The notes: generated by a model not told the origin, from the sequence alone. A DNA stretch of 32,483 nt from Actinomycetes bacterium (GCA_021798135.1 JAJZYI010000003.1:1-32483); one strand, 5' to 3'. Counted from the stretch's first letter, positions 15,588 through 24,483 are shown. Program-made: numbers and translations.

Positions 15588-18500
15588 CCGAGGCAGGACC
15601 ACCACCCCCAGCAGGACCACCACCCCCAGCAGGACCACCACCCCCAGCAGGACCACCACCCCGGCTTACGCCGAGCTGCACTGCCACTCGAATTTCAGCT
15701 TCCTCGACGGCGCGTCGCATCCCGAGGACCTCGTCGCCGAGGCCGCCCGGCTGGGGCTCCGCGCCCTGGCGCTCACCGACCACGGCGGCCTGTCGGGCGT
15801 GGTCCGCTTCGCCAGGGCCGCTGCCGTCGCCGGCATGCCGACCGTCTTCGGCGCCGAGATCACGCTGACCGGCAGCACCGCCGGCACCGTGCCGGCCATC
15901 CACCCCACCGGCACCGCCACCACCGGACCGACCGCCACGGGCCGGACCACCACAGGCCGGACCGCCACAGGCCGGACCGCCACAGGCCGGACCGCCACGG
16001 GCCGGACCACCACAGGCCGGACCGCCACGGGCCGGACCACCACAGGCCGGACCGCCACGGGCCGGACCGGGGTCGTCGATCCGCCTGGCACCCACCTGGT
16101 GGTGCTGGCACGGGACCCCGAGGGCTATGCCCGGCTCAGCCGCACCCTGGCCATCGCCCACCTGGCCGGAGAGGCCAAGGACCTCCCGCTCTGCACCCTG
16201 GCAGACCTCGCCGGCGCCCACGGCGGGCACTGGGTGGTGCTCACCGCGTGCCGAAAGGGCCCGCTGGCCCGGGCGCTCGACGCCGGCGGCCCGGACGCGG
16301 CCCGCCGGCAGCTCCACGAGCTCGTCGACGCCTTCGGCCGCGACAACCTGGCGGTGGAGCTGTGGGACCACGGCGACCCGGTCGACGCCGCCCGCAACGA
16401 CGTGCTCGCCGAGCTGGGTGTGTCAGCCGGGCTCGACGTGCTGGCCACCAACAACGTGCACTACGCCACCGCCGCCCGGTGGCCGCTCGCCACGGTGATG
16501 GCAGCCATCCGGGCCCGGCGGCCGCTCGCCGAGCTGGACGGTTGGCTCGCCCCGAACGCCGGCGCACACCTCCGGTCCCCCGCCGAGCAGGCCCGCCGCT
16601 TCGCCCGCTGGCCGGGCGCGGTGCGCACCGCCGCGGAGATCGGCGCCCGCTGCGCGTTCGACCTCGGCCTGGTCGCCCCCGGCCTGCCCCGGGGGCTGGT
16701 CCCCGAGGGGTACGACGACCAGCGCTGGCTGGTGGAGCTGGTCCGGCGCGGTGCCGAGACCCGCTACGGGCCCCGCCGAGCCGAGCGGGTACCGGGCGCA
16801 TGGGCACAGATCGACCACGAGCTCGACGTCATCGGCCGCCTCGGCTACGCCGGGTACTTCATCGTCGTCCACGACATCGTGGAGCTGTGCCGCCGCCGGG
16901 ACATCTTCTGCCAGGGCCGCGGTTCCGCCGCCAATTCCGCCGTGTGCTACGCCCTGGGCATCACCCAGGCCGACGCGGTGGCCCTCGGCCTGCTGTTCGA
17001 GCGGTTCCTGTCGCCGGCGCGCGACGGGCCGCCGGACATCGACCTCGACATCGAGTCGTCGCGGCGTGACGAGGTCATCGCCTACGTCTACGAGCGCTAC
17101 GGCCGCCACCACGCCGCCCAGGTCGCCAACGTCGTCACCTACCGTCCCCGCTCGGCGGTGCGCGACGTCGGCCGCGCCCTCGGCCACGACCTCGCCACCG
17201 TGACCGGCTGGGTGGCCGCGCTCGACCGGGGCGACGCCATCGACCAGGTCGACGGGCTGCCCGTCCCGGTGGCCCGCCTGGCCACCGAGCTGCTCGACGC
17301 ACCCCGGCACCTCGGCCTGCACTCGGGGGGCATGGTGCTGTGCGACCGCCCGGTGATCGACGTGTGCCCGGTGCAGTGGGCCCGGCACCCGGGCCGCAGC
17401 GCCCTGCAGTGGGACAAGGACGACTGTGCCGCCGTCGGACTGGTCAAGTTCGACCTGCTGGGCCTGGGGATGCTGCAGGCCCTGCACCGCACCGTCGACC
17501 TCGTGCGCGACGCGCACGGCACCGAGATCGACCTGGGGCGCATCCCCCAGGAGGACGCCGTCTACGACATGGTGTGCCGGGCCGACACCGTCGGCGTGTT
17601 CCAGGTCGAGAGCCGGGCCCAGATGGCGACCCTGCCGCGCATCGAGCCCCGGTGCTTCGCCGACCTGGTGGTCGAGGTCGCCCTCATCCGCCCCGGGCCG
17701 ATCCAGGGCGGCTCCGTGCATCCCTACATCCGGCGCCGCCGGGGGCGGGAGCCGGCGGAGCCCCCGCACCCCCTGCTGCGCCGCGCCCTGGCCAAGACCC
17801 TCGGCGTACCGCTGTTCCAGGAGCAGCTGATGCAGATCGCCATCGACGCGGCAGGGTTCTCCCCCACCGAGGCCGACCGGCTCCGCCAGGCCATGAGCGC
17901 CAAGCGGTCGCGGGCCCGCATGGCCGAGCTCCACGACCGGCTGCTCGCCGGCATGGCCGAACGCGGCATCACCGGGGCGGCCGCCGACGAGATCGTCGGC
18001 AAGCTCGCCGCCTTCGCCAGCTTCGGCTTTCCCGAGAGCCACGCCGTCTCGTTCGCCTACCTCGTCTATGCCAGCGCCTGGCTCAAGCTGCACTACCCGG
18101 CCGCGTTCACCGCCGGCCTGCTCGATGCCCAGCCCATGGGCTTCTGGTCGCCCCAGTCCCTGGTGGCCGACGCCCGCCGCCACGGCGTCGCCGTCCACCG
18201 CCCGCACGTCAACCACTCCGCCGCCACCACCACCCTGGTGTGGGACGCCCCGCCGCCGGCCCGGGACGGAGCCACGACCGCTCCCGCACCCGACGGCCGG
18301 TCCCGCCCCGGTGGGGCGCAGCCGGCCGTCCGCCTGGGCCTGTCCCAGGTACGCGGCCTCGGCGAGGAGGCCGCCCGACGGATCGCCGCCGCCCGGCCCT
18401 ACGCGTCCATCGACGACCTGGTGCGCCGGGGCCGGCCGACCGCAGCGCAGGTCGAGGCGCTCGCCACAGCAGGCGCTCTCCATGGCGTGCCGGCCACACC

Positions 18501-19149
18501 CGGCCGCGCCGCGCCCGGGAACCGCCGCCGGGCCCTGTGGGCCGCCGGTGCCGTGGCCACGGGAACGGCACCGGGCAGCGCCGTGCAGCGACTTCCCGGC
18601 ATGGTCACCGGCGACGACCCCCCCGCCCTGCCCTCCCCCGGCGCCGCCGACGAGATCGCCGCCGACCTGTGGGCCACCGGTCTCACCGTCGGGGTGACGG
18701 CCATGGAGCTCGCCCGCCCGGCCCTCGACCGGCGCGGGGTGGTCACCGCCGCCCGGCTGGCCGACCGCGGCACCGGCGGGAGCCCCGGCGACGGGCCGGC
18801 CAAGGTGCTCGTGGCCGGGGTCGTCACCCACCGCCAACGCCCCGAGAGCGCCCGGGGCACGGTGTTCGTCAACCTCGAGGACGAGACGGGGATGGTCAAC
18901 GTGATCTGCTCGCCCGGTGCGTGGACCCGGTGGCGCCACGTGGCCCGCCGAGCTGCCGCGCTCGAGGTCCGCGGCAGGATCGAGCGGTCCGACGGCGTGG
19001 TGAACGTGGTGGCCGAGCGGATCCGCTCCCTCGACCTCGCCGCGCTGGCAGCACCGCCCGAGCCGGCTCGCCCACCCGACGTCCGGCCGCCCGGCGCCCC
19101 GCCGGCCGCCGCCCCGCCGCTCGTGCCCCCGTCACGCGACTTCCGATGA
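15580..19149 (+). CDS. dnaE2: Error-prone DNA polymerase III alpha subunit DnaE2
   Basis: YAELHCHSNFSFLDGASHPEDLVAEAARLGLRALALTDHGG (PHP), QGRGSAANSAVCYALGIT, PPDIDLDIESSRRDEVIAYVYERYG, ALIRPGPIQGGSVHPYI, FGFPESHAVSFAYLVYASAWLKLHYP; ATGACTGA overlap with imuB. Confidence 0.95.
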   Translation: MTDRGRTTTPSRTTTPSRTTTPSRTTTPAYAELHCHSNFSFLDGASHPEDLVAEAARLGLRALALTDHGGLSGVVRFARAAAVAGMPTVFGAEITLTGSTAGTVPAIHPTGTATTGPTATGRTTTGRTATGRTATGRTATGRTTTGRTATGRTTTGRTATGRTGVVDPPGTHLVVLARDPEGYARLSRTLAIAHLAGEAKDLPLCTLADLAGAHGGHWVVLTACRKGPLARALDAGGPDAARRQLHELVDAFGRDNLAVELWDHGDPVDAARNDVLAELGVSAGLDVLATNNVHYATAARWPLATVMAAIRARRPLAELDGWLAPNAGAHLRSPAEQARRFARWPGAVRTAAEIGARCAFDLGLVAPGLPRGLVPEGYDDQRWLVELVRRGAETRYGPRRAERVPGAWAQIDHELDVIGRLGYAGYFIVVHDIVELCRRRDIFCQGRGSAANSAVCYALGITQADAVALGLLFERFLSPARDGPPDIDLDIESSRRDEVIAYVYERYGRHHAAQVANVVTYRPRSAVRDVGRALGHDLATVTGWVAALDRGDAIDQVDGLPVPVARLATELLDAPRHLGLHSGGMVLCDRPVIDVCPVQWARHPGRSALQWDKDDCAAVGLVKFDLLGLGMLQALHRTVDLVRDAHGTEIDLGRIPQEDAVYDMVCRADTVGVFQVESRAQMATLPRIEPRCFADLVVEVALIRPGPIQGGSVHPYIRRRRGREPAEPPHPLLRRALAKTLGVPLFQEQLMQIAIDAAGFSPTEADRLRQAMSAKRSRARMAELHDRLLAGMAERGITGAAADEIVGKLAAFASFGFPESHAVSFAYLVYASAWLKLHYPAAFTAGLLDAQPMGFWSPQSLVADARRHGVAVHRPHVNHSAATTTLVWDAPPPARDGATTAPAPDGRSRPGGAQPAVRLGLSQVRGLGEEAARRIAAARPYASIDDLVRRGRPTAAQVEALATAGALHGVPATPGRAAPGNRRRALWAAGAVATGTAPGSAVQRLPGMVTGDDPPALPSPGAADEIAADLWATGLTVGVTAMELARPALDRRGVVTAARLADRGTGGSPGDGPAKVLVAGVVTHRQRPESARGTVFVNLEDETGMVNVICSPGAWTRWRHVARRAAALEVRGRIERSDGVVNVVAERIRSLDLAALAAPPEPARPPDVRPPGAPPAAAPPLVPPSRDFR
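15595..15663 (+). repeat. 18-bp tandem repeat (RTTTPS) at DnaE2 N-terminus
   Basis: aggaccaccacccccagc x 3.8. Confidence 0.92.
15931..16065 (+). repeat. 15-bp tandem repeat (T[A/T]TGR)9 inside the DnaE2 PHP domain
   Basis: acc[gcc/acc]ac[g/a]ggccgg x 9, contiguous and without indels. Confidence 0.95.
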
Positions 19150-19154
19150 GCCGC

Positions 19155-19245
19155 GCCCCGCAGCCCCGCAGCCCCGCAGCCCCGCAGCCCCGCAGCCCCG
19201 CAGCCCCGCAGCCCCGCAGCCCCGCAGCCCCGCAGCCCCGCAGCC
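19155..19245. repeat. 8-bp minisatellite (cagccccg)10+ downstream of dnaE2
   Basis: Ten perfect cagccccg units 19161-19240 plus partial flanks; starts 6 bp after the dnaE2 stop. Confidence 0.95.
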
Positions 19246-19363
19246 GGGGGACCCAACCCGCTCGCGCTACCCGAACGGGCGACCCACTCACGGCCCGCTC
19301 CAGGGACCTGCTCAAGCGACCCGCTCCCGCTGCCGACACCAACCGTGGCAGAAGGAGTCACGG

Positions 19364-19603
19364 ATGACGGCCTGCCCAGGAGAGCTCGTGGTGCACCGCG
19401 ACGGCTCGGCGTGGTGCACCGAGGTACGCGCGGGGCGCGCCTGCCTCGGCACGAACCAACCACATCGAGCCGTGTGGACCTGCCGACTGGTCTGGGGGCC
19501 CGACGACTGCCCCCGGTGCATCCCGGACCAGGCGTCCCCTCCACGGCCCGACCGCAGGCCGTCCCGCGCCGCCGACGGCACCGCGGCGGCCGCCAGCGCC
19601 TGA
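19364..19603 (+). CDS. Small Cys-rich hypothetical protein (paralog A)
   Basis: MTACPGELVVHRDGSAWCTEVRAGRACLGTNQPHRAVWTCRLVWGPDDCPRCIPD...; RBS agaaggag upstream; similar to the protein at 19946..20200. Confidence 0.65.
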   Translation: MTACPGELVVHRDGSAWCTEVRAGRACLGTNQPHRAVWTCRLVWGPDDCPRCIPDQASPPRPDRRPSRAADGTAAAASA

Positions 19604-19945
19604 ACCGCCCGGGCCCACCTCCCGCGCACCGTCCACCTGCCCGCGACACCGCCTCGTTTCGCCATTCCGGCCGCCGCTCCGGCATGCGCCCCACCACCCC
19701 CGGCATCGCGCCACGAGCCTGGCCTCGCCGTGCCGGGCCGGCGGTCCCGGGCACGCCCGCCCATGCCACGAGCCCGGCCGCGCCGCACCCGGGAGGCCGC
19801 CCCGCCGGCCGAGCCGGCACGGTCGTCCGGTTGTGTCCCGGTTGGCTGCAGGTGCATCGGGCGGGTGCCGAGGTCACTTGCAGGTGCTCCCGCACAGGAA
19901 CGACCGCCCACGGGGGCGACGACGGGAGCCGAGGAGCGAAGAGCC

Positions 19946-20200
19946 GTGGTGGTTGCATCGTCGTGCAGCGGGTGCCTGGTGGTCCATCGCGATGGCTTGG
20001 TGGCGTTCTGCACCGAGGAGCTCGACGGGGGCCACTGCGCCGGGTACGACCACCACCACCTTGCCGGCGTGATGCCGTGCCGGGTAGCGCCCCTCGTGGT
20101 CCGCTGCTGGCACTGCCAGCAGGTCACGCAGCTCCGCCTGATGCTCGCCGAACCCTTCGTGCCCCGGCTGCCCGAGCGCGACTCCGTGCTCGCCAACTAG
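19946..20200 (+). CDS. Small Cys-rich hypothetical protein (paralog B), GTG start
   Basis: VVVASSCSGCLVVHRDGLVAFCTEELDGGHCAGYDHHHLAGVMPCRVAPLVVRCWHCQQVTQLRLMLAEPFVPRLPERDSVLAN; gaggag RBS upstream; shares LVVHRDG..xCTE with paralog A. Confidence 0.65.
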   Translation: MVVASSCSGCLVVHRDGLVAFCTEELDGGHCAGYDHHHLAGVMPCRVAPLVVRCWHCQQVTQLRLMLAEPFVPRLPERDSVLAN

Positions 20201-20394
20201 CCTTCCGTTTCCCACCGGTCGCCCAATTCGGTGTTCGATCAACACGTCGCGGTGCGGCACCTCGGCCCCCACCACGCGGACAAGGCGCCGGTCACAGCTG
20301 CTCTCCGACGTTCCTCGGCAACGCCAAGTGGCATTTGTCACGCGAGGAAGACGTACTTCACAAGACACTACCAACTCGACTACGCTACGTAGTG

Positions 20395-21120
20395 ATGTCA
20401 CTTCTGCAGACTGAGCTTCAGGCGATCTTCCGCAAGTCCTCGGGTCGGCTGCTGGTCGTCGACGACGACGAGGACGTCCGCTCCATGGTGACCCGGTTCC
20501 TCGAGAGCGAGGGATACCAGATCACCGAGGCGGCCACCGGTGCAGAGGCGCTCACGGCCGTCATCGAGCGAGCCCCGGACCTCGTGCTCCTCGACCTGAT
20601 GCTGTCGAGCGAGGATGGCTTCGACGTCCTGTCCTCGATCCGGCGCTACAGCGACGTGCCCGTCATCGTGCTGACCGCCCGCGACCGCGAGACCGACAGG
20701 GTGCTCGGCCTGAAGCTCGGTGCCGACGACTACGTCTGCAAGCCCTTCTCGCCCGCCGAGCTCGAGGCCCGCATCGGCTCGGTCCTCCGCCGCGGCAGCC
20801 GCAACCAGGAGGCGAGCCGTGTCCTGCAATTCGGCGAGCTCTCCATCGACACCTCCGCCCGCGAGGTCCGGGTGGCGGGCACGCTCGTGGAGACCACGGC
20901 CAAGGAGTTCGACCTGCTGACCTTCCTGGCATCGTCCCCGCGCCAGGTGTTCACCCGCGAGCAGCTCCTCTCCCAGGTCTGGGACTCGTCGTCGCAGTGG
21001 CAGGACGACGGCACGGTCACCGAGCACGTCAGGCGGATCCGGCGCAAGATCGAGCCGACCCCGGACCGGCCCCGGTGGGTCCGGACCGTCCGGGGCGTCG
21101 GCTACCGCTTCGAGCCCTGA
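20395..21120 (+). CDS. OmpR/PhoB-family winged-helix response regulator
   Basis: LLVVDDDEDVRSMVTRFLESEGY, LVLLDLMLSSEDGFDVL, VIVLTARD, LGADDYVCKPFSPAEL; C-terminal FTREQLLSQVWDSSSQWQDDGTVTEHVRRIRRKIE...VRTVRGVGYRFEP. Alternative GTG at 20392. Confidence 0.95.
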   Translation: MSLLQTELQAIFRKSSGRLLVVDDDEDVRSMVTRFLESEGYQITEAATGAEALTAVIERAPDLVLLDLMLSSEDGFDVLSSIRRYSDVPVIVLTARDRETDRVLGLKLGADDYVCKPFSPAELEARIGSVLRRGSRNQEASRVLQFGELSIDTSAREVRVAGTLVETTAKEFDLLTFLASSPRQVFTREQLLSQVWDSSSQWQDDGTVTEHVRRIRRKIEPTPDRPRWVRTVRGVGYRFEP

Positions 21121-21229
21121 GCGCCTGTTCGCCGGCTGCGCCCGCGGCCCCGGGCCGGGACCACCCCTGCCGCGGCCTCCGGGCCGGCGGCCCGCCGCGA
21201 CCGCCGCGTCCCTGGTCGGCCGGCGGCGG

Positions 21230-24200
21230 TCACCCCCGAGAGGACGCCCCCGCTCCGCCGGCCGAGCGGGCGGCCTCGATCGCCCGCCGGGCTCGCCGAG
21301 CGAGCTCCTCGCCCGTGAAGGGCTTGACCAGCAGGTCCGCGCCTGCCGCCAGGCCGGCGCTGCCGGCGTTCCCGGACATGTAGAGCACCGGCAGCCCCGG
21401 CGACGCAGTCACCAGGCGGGCCGCCAGCTCGACGCCGCTCATGCCGGGCATCGCCACGTCGGTGACGAGCAGGTCCACGCTGTCGGCGGCTGCCGCCACG
21501 GCGCCGAGGGCCTCGGCACCGTCGGCCGCGGCGACGACGAGGAAGCCGCCGCGGACGAGCGCCTGCACCGCCATCCGGCGGACGTCGGGGTCGTCGTCGA
21601 CCACGAGCACGATGGGGTCGCCGCCCTGTCCGTCGCCGTCCCCGTCCCCGTCGCCGTCCCCGTCGCCTGTGCCGTCCACCGAGCCGCCGCCGACGCACGT
21701 CGGCGAGCCGTCAGCGACCGCGGGGAACGACATGGTCACGGTCGTGCCCACACCCAGCCGCGTCTGTATCGACACGGACCCGCCGGCCTGGGTCACCGAG
21801 GCGTGCACACCCGCCAGCCCCAGGCCGGTCCCGCTGCCCCGGGGCTTGGTGGTGAAGAACGGCTCGAAGCAGTGCTCCGCCGTGTGGGCGTCCATGCCGG
21901 TGCCCGTGTCGGAGACCCAGACGTCCACGACGTCGCCGCAGGCACCCGACGTCGTCCGAACGCCGCACCCCAGCCGCAGGTGGCCGCCGTCGCCCATGGC
22001 GTCGCGAGCGTTGAGGGCCAGGTTGAGGATGGCCCGCTCGAGCTCGACCGGCTCCACGAGGACCCGCGCCGGCACCGCCGAGGCTTCCCGCTCCACGGTG
22101 ATCCCTCGGCCCGCGACGCGGGCCACGACGCGCTCCATGGCCTGCAGGACGCCGTCGGGGTCGACGACCACCGGCTGGACCGGCCGACGATGGCCGATCG
22201 ACAGGAGCTGGCTGGTCAGCTCCGCCGCCCGCTGGCCGGCGCTCCGGATGGCCCGGACCTCGTCGGCCAGAGGGTCGGCGGGGTCCATCCGGTCGAGGAG
22301 CAGCTCGCACGAGCCGAGGACCACCGTCAGCAGGTTGTTGAAGTCGTGCGCCACGCCGCCGGCCAGGCGGGCCATGGCGCCGAGCCGTTCCGCCTGGTGG
22401 AACTGCTCGACCAGGCGCTGGCGCTCGGTGACGTCCTCGACCATCGCCAGCGCTCCCGTCACGGCACCGTCGGGGCCGCGTAGCGGCGCCGCCGACACCG
22501 ACAGCTGCGCCGCGCCGCCACCCGCCCGGGGTGCCATCACCACCTCGCCCACGACTGCCTCGCCGGCTCGGGCACGGTCCCAGACGAGGCGTGCCGGCCC
22601 GGGATCGACGCCACCGGCAGCACCGGGTGGCGAGCCGTCCGCCGCCTGGCCGGGTGCCGTGTCGCCCGGGGCGCCGCCTGGCCCCGGTCCGTCGGCCTCG
22701 GAGAGCGCCCGGGCGCCGCCGCCCAGCCAGGCGCCTGCCGGCACCGAGCCGTCGGCGGCCGCGCCACCCGGGTCGGGGCGGCCGACCTGCTCCCACCGGA
22801 ACAGCGCCCGTGCAGCCGCGTTGCGCCACACCACGGTCCCGGACTCGTCGAGCTCCACAATGGCGAGGGGGGAGGCCTCGACGACGGCCTGCAGCCGCTG
22901 CTCGTTGGCCTCGGCCAGCTCGGCGGCGCGCCGGCTGGCGTGCCACAGGTCGACCCGCTCGAGGGCCACGCCGATCCGCGCGGCGAGCTCCTCCGCCACC
23001 CGCAGGTCCGACATGCGGTAGCCACGACGGTCGAGCCCCGTGACGAAGCTGGCCGTCCCCACGACGGTGCCGCGGAGGCGGACGGGCACCACCACCATGG
23101 ACTCCACGCCACCGGCAGGCAGGCTGTCGCCGTGGTCGGGGCCGGGGAGGTGCGACCCGCCGCCCGCGGGGCGCCGCACCACCATCTCGGGACGCCCGTC
23201 GCGCAGGACCTGCAGGACGAGCCGGTCGCCGTCCGGATGGCGGTGCGCCGCGGCGCCCGCCGCGCCCTTCGACCACGTCCCCCGGCGGCAGCCGTCGCCG
23301 TCGACGACGAGCCGCTGCAGGGCGCCGCCCTCCGACACCAGGTCGACGGCGAACCAGTCGGCGAACATCGGCACCACGACACCGCCGAGCGCTCCCAACG
23401 CCGGCTCGGGGTCGCGCAGCGCCCCGGCCAGCGCGTCCCCCGCCCCCACCAGCAGCGCGAGGTGCCGCCGGGCGTGCTCCACACCGAGCCGGCCCCGTCG
23501 CTCGCTCTCCTCGAGCCGTCGCCGGTCCAGGGCCACCGACACCCGCTCCGCGGCCAGGGCCACGATGGGCTCGACCCACGCCGGCACGACGGCGTCGGCC
23601 GGGCCAGCGACAGCGAGCACGCCCGCCACGCCTCCGTCGCGCCCGGGCACCAGCGCGATCCGCCCGACCAGGCCCCCCGGCTCCAGGAGCCCGGCCGGAC
23701 CGCCGGACGCGACACGTCCGGCCGGGCCGCCGGGCCCGGCCGCCACCGCGACCGGCGCACCCACCGTGTGACCCCCCACTGCCGCGCTGGCCGCCAGCAC
23801 GGCGAGCCCGGCCAGGACAGGCGTCGTCGAGGAAGCCTCGGCGTCGGCGGCTCCCCCCGCCGCTGGCGGCGAGGCAGCGAGCGGCGCGACGGCGAGCGGC
23901 GCTGCAGCGGGCGGCGTCCCCGGGCCACCCGCCCGTTCCCCCGACGTGCCGGCGTCGAACACGGCCACCACGTCGGCGCCGAGGGCCCGGCGCAACCGCT
24001 CGCAGACGTCGTCGAGGGTGCCTGCCGGCGAGCCCGGCGCCGCCGCCCCCTCCGCCAGGATCGACAGCGCGCGCTGCCACGGGAAGCCCGGCACCGGTGC
24101 CGTCGCGGCCGCCCTGCGGGCCCCCCGCACGGCCACCACCCCGAGCACCGCGCCGGCGCCGGCGAGCGCACCGCCGAGCGCGCGTCCGGCGGGCCCCGCG

Positions 24201-24409
24201 CCCGAGACGGACGCGAGCACCACCCCGACGGCGACCAGGACCACTCCCCCCGCCAGCAGCGCCGCCGCCGGCGTGCCGTCCGACCTGCCGCCGCCACCCC
24301 GTCCTTCCGGACGACGCCGGGCCGCCGCCACGGCTGTCGGCTGCCGCGACCCGCCAGGCTCCCCGGCGGCTCGGCGCGTGGCCTGCGCACGCGTGGGGCT
24401 CACGGGCAT
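21230..24409 (-). CDS. Hybrid sensor histidine kinase (2 TM, GAF-like, PAS, HisKA, HATPase, receiver)
   Basis: RLGAMARLAGGVAHDFNNLLTVVLGSCELLL, LNLALNARDAMGDGG, VSDTGTGMDAHTAEHCFEPFFTTKPRGSGTGLGLAGV; C-terminal IVLVVDDDPDVRRM...LLVTDVAMPGMSGVELA...LLVKPFTGEEL. Start 24409 (MPVSPTR) preferred to 24481. Confidence 0.92.
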   Translation of the reverse strand: MPVSPTRAQATRRAAGEPGGSRQPTAVAAARRRPEGRGGGGRSDGTPAAALLAGGVVLVAVGVVLASVSGAGPAGRALGGALAGAGAVLGVVAVRGARRAAATAPVPGFPWQRALSILAEGAAAPGSPAGTLDDVCERLRRALGADVVAVFDAGTSGERAGGPGTPPAAAPLAVAPLAASPPAAGGAADAEASSTTPVLAGLAVLAASAAVGGHTVGAPVAVAAGPGGPAGRVASGGPAGLLEPGGLVGRIALVPGRDGGVAGVLAVAGPADAVVPAWVEPIVALAAERVSVALDRRRLEESERRGRLGVEHARRHLALLVGAGDALAGALRDPEPALGALGGVVVPMFADWFAVDLVSEGGALQRLVVDGDGCRRGTWSKGAAGAAAHRHPDGDRLVLQVLRDGRPEMVVRRPAGGGSHLPGPDHGDSLPAGGVESMVVVPVRLRGTVVGTASFVTGLDRRGYRMSDLRVAEELAARIGVALERVDLWHASRRAAELAEANEQRLQAVVEASPLAIVELDESGTVVWRNAAARALFRWEQVGRPDPGGAAADGSVPAGAWLGGGARALSEADGPGPGGAPGDTAPGQAADGSPPGAAGGVDPGPARLVWDRARAGEAVVGEVVMAPRAGGGAAQLSVSAAPLRGPDGAVTGALAMVEDVTERQRLVEQFHQAERLGAMARLAGGVAHDFNNLLTVVLGSCELLLDRMDPADPLADEVRAIRSAGQRAAELTSQLLSIGHRRPVQPVVVDPDGVLQAMERVVARVAGRGITVEREASAVPARVLVEPVELERAILNLALNARDAMGDGGHLRLGCGVRTTSGACGDVVDVWVSDTGTGMDAHTAEHCFEPFFTTKPRGSGTGLGLAGVHASVTQAGGSVSIQTRLGVGTTVTMSFPAVADGSPTCVGGGSVDGTGDGDGDGDGDGDGQGGDPIVLVVDDDPDVRRMAVQALVRGGFLVVAAADGAEALGAVAAAADSVDLLVTDVAMPGMSGVELAARLVTASPGLPVLYMSGNAGSAGLAAGADLLVKPFTGEELARRARRAIEAARSAGGAGASSRG
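21629..21667 (-). repeat. Hexanucleotide repeat encoding (GD)n linker between kinase and receiver domains
   Basis: ccgtcgccgtccccgtcc... = DGTGDGDGDGDGDGDGQGGD. Confidence 0.85.
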
Positions 24410-24483
24410 CGCAGCGTAGCCGCCGACGGCGATCGACCCTCGGACCCGCGTCCCGGCGCCGCCCCGGTCGGCTCGCCGCACGA

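Noticed and set aside
10758-15659. 1633-aa - strand ORF
   Set aside because: Only the 3' portion (HU, 10758-11399) is real; the rest is antisense to the VirD4-like, imuA', imuB genes.
15931-16065. CRISPR or intein-like insertion in dnaE2
   Set aside because: Units are 15 bp, contiguous and in frame with no spacers; no intein splicing motifs.
16423-18939. 838-aa - strand ORF
   Set aside because: Antisense of dnaE2; His/Gly/Val-rich low-information composition.
19604-19945. Additional coding region between the two Cys-rich genes
   Set aside because: Open frames exist but composition is Arg/Pro-rich, without a good start/RBS or motif support.
20231-20245. Second LexA box
   Set aside because: Half-sites are in the wrong orientation (GTTC...AAC) relative to GAAC-N4-GTTC.
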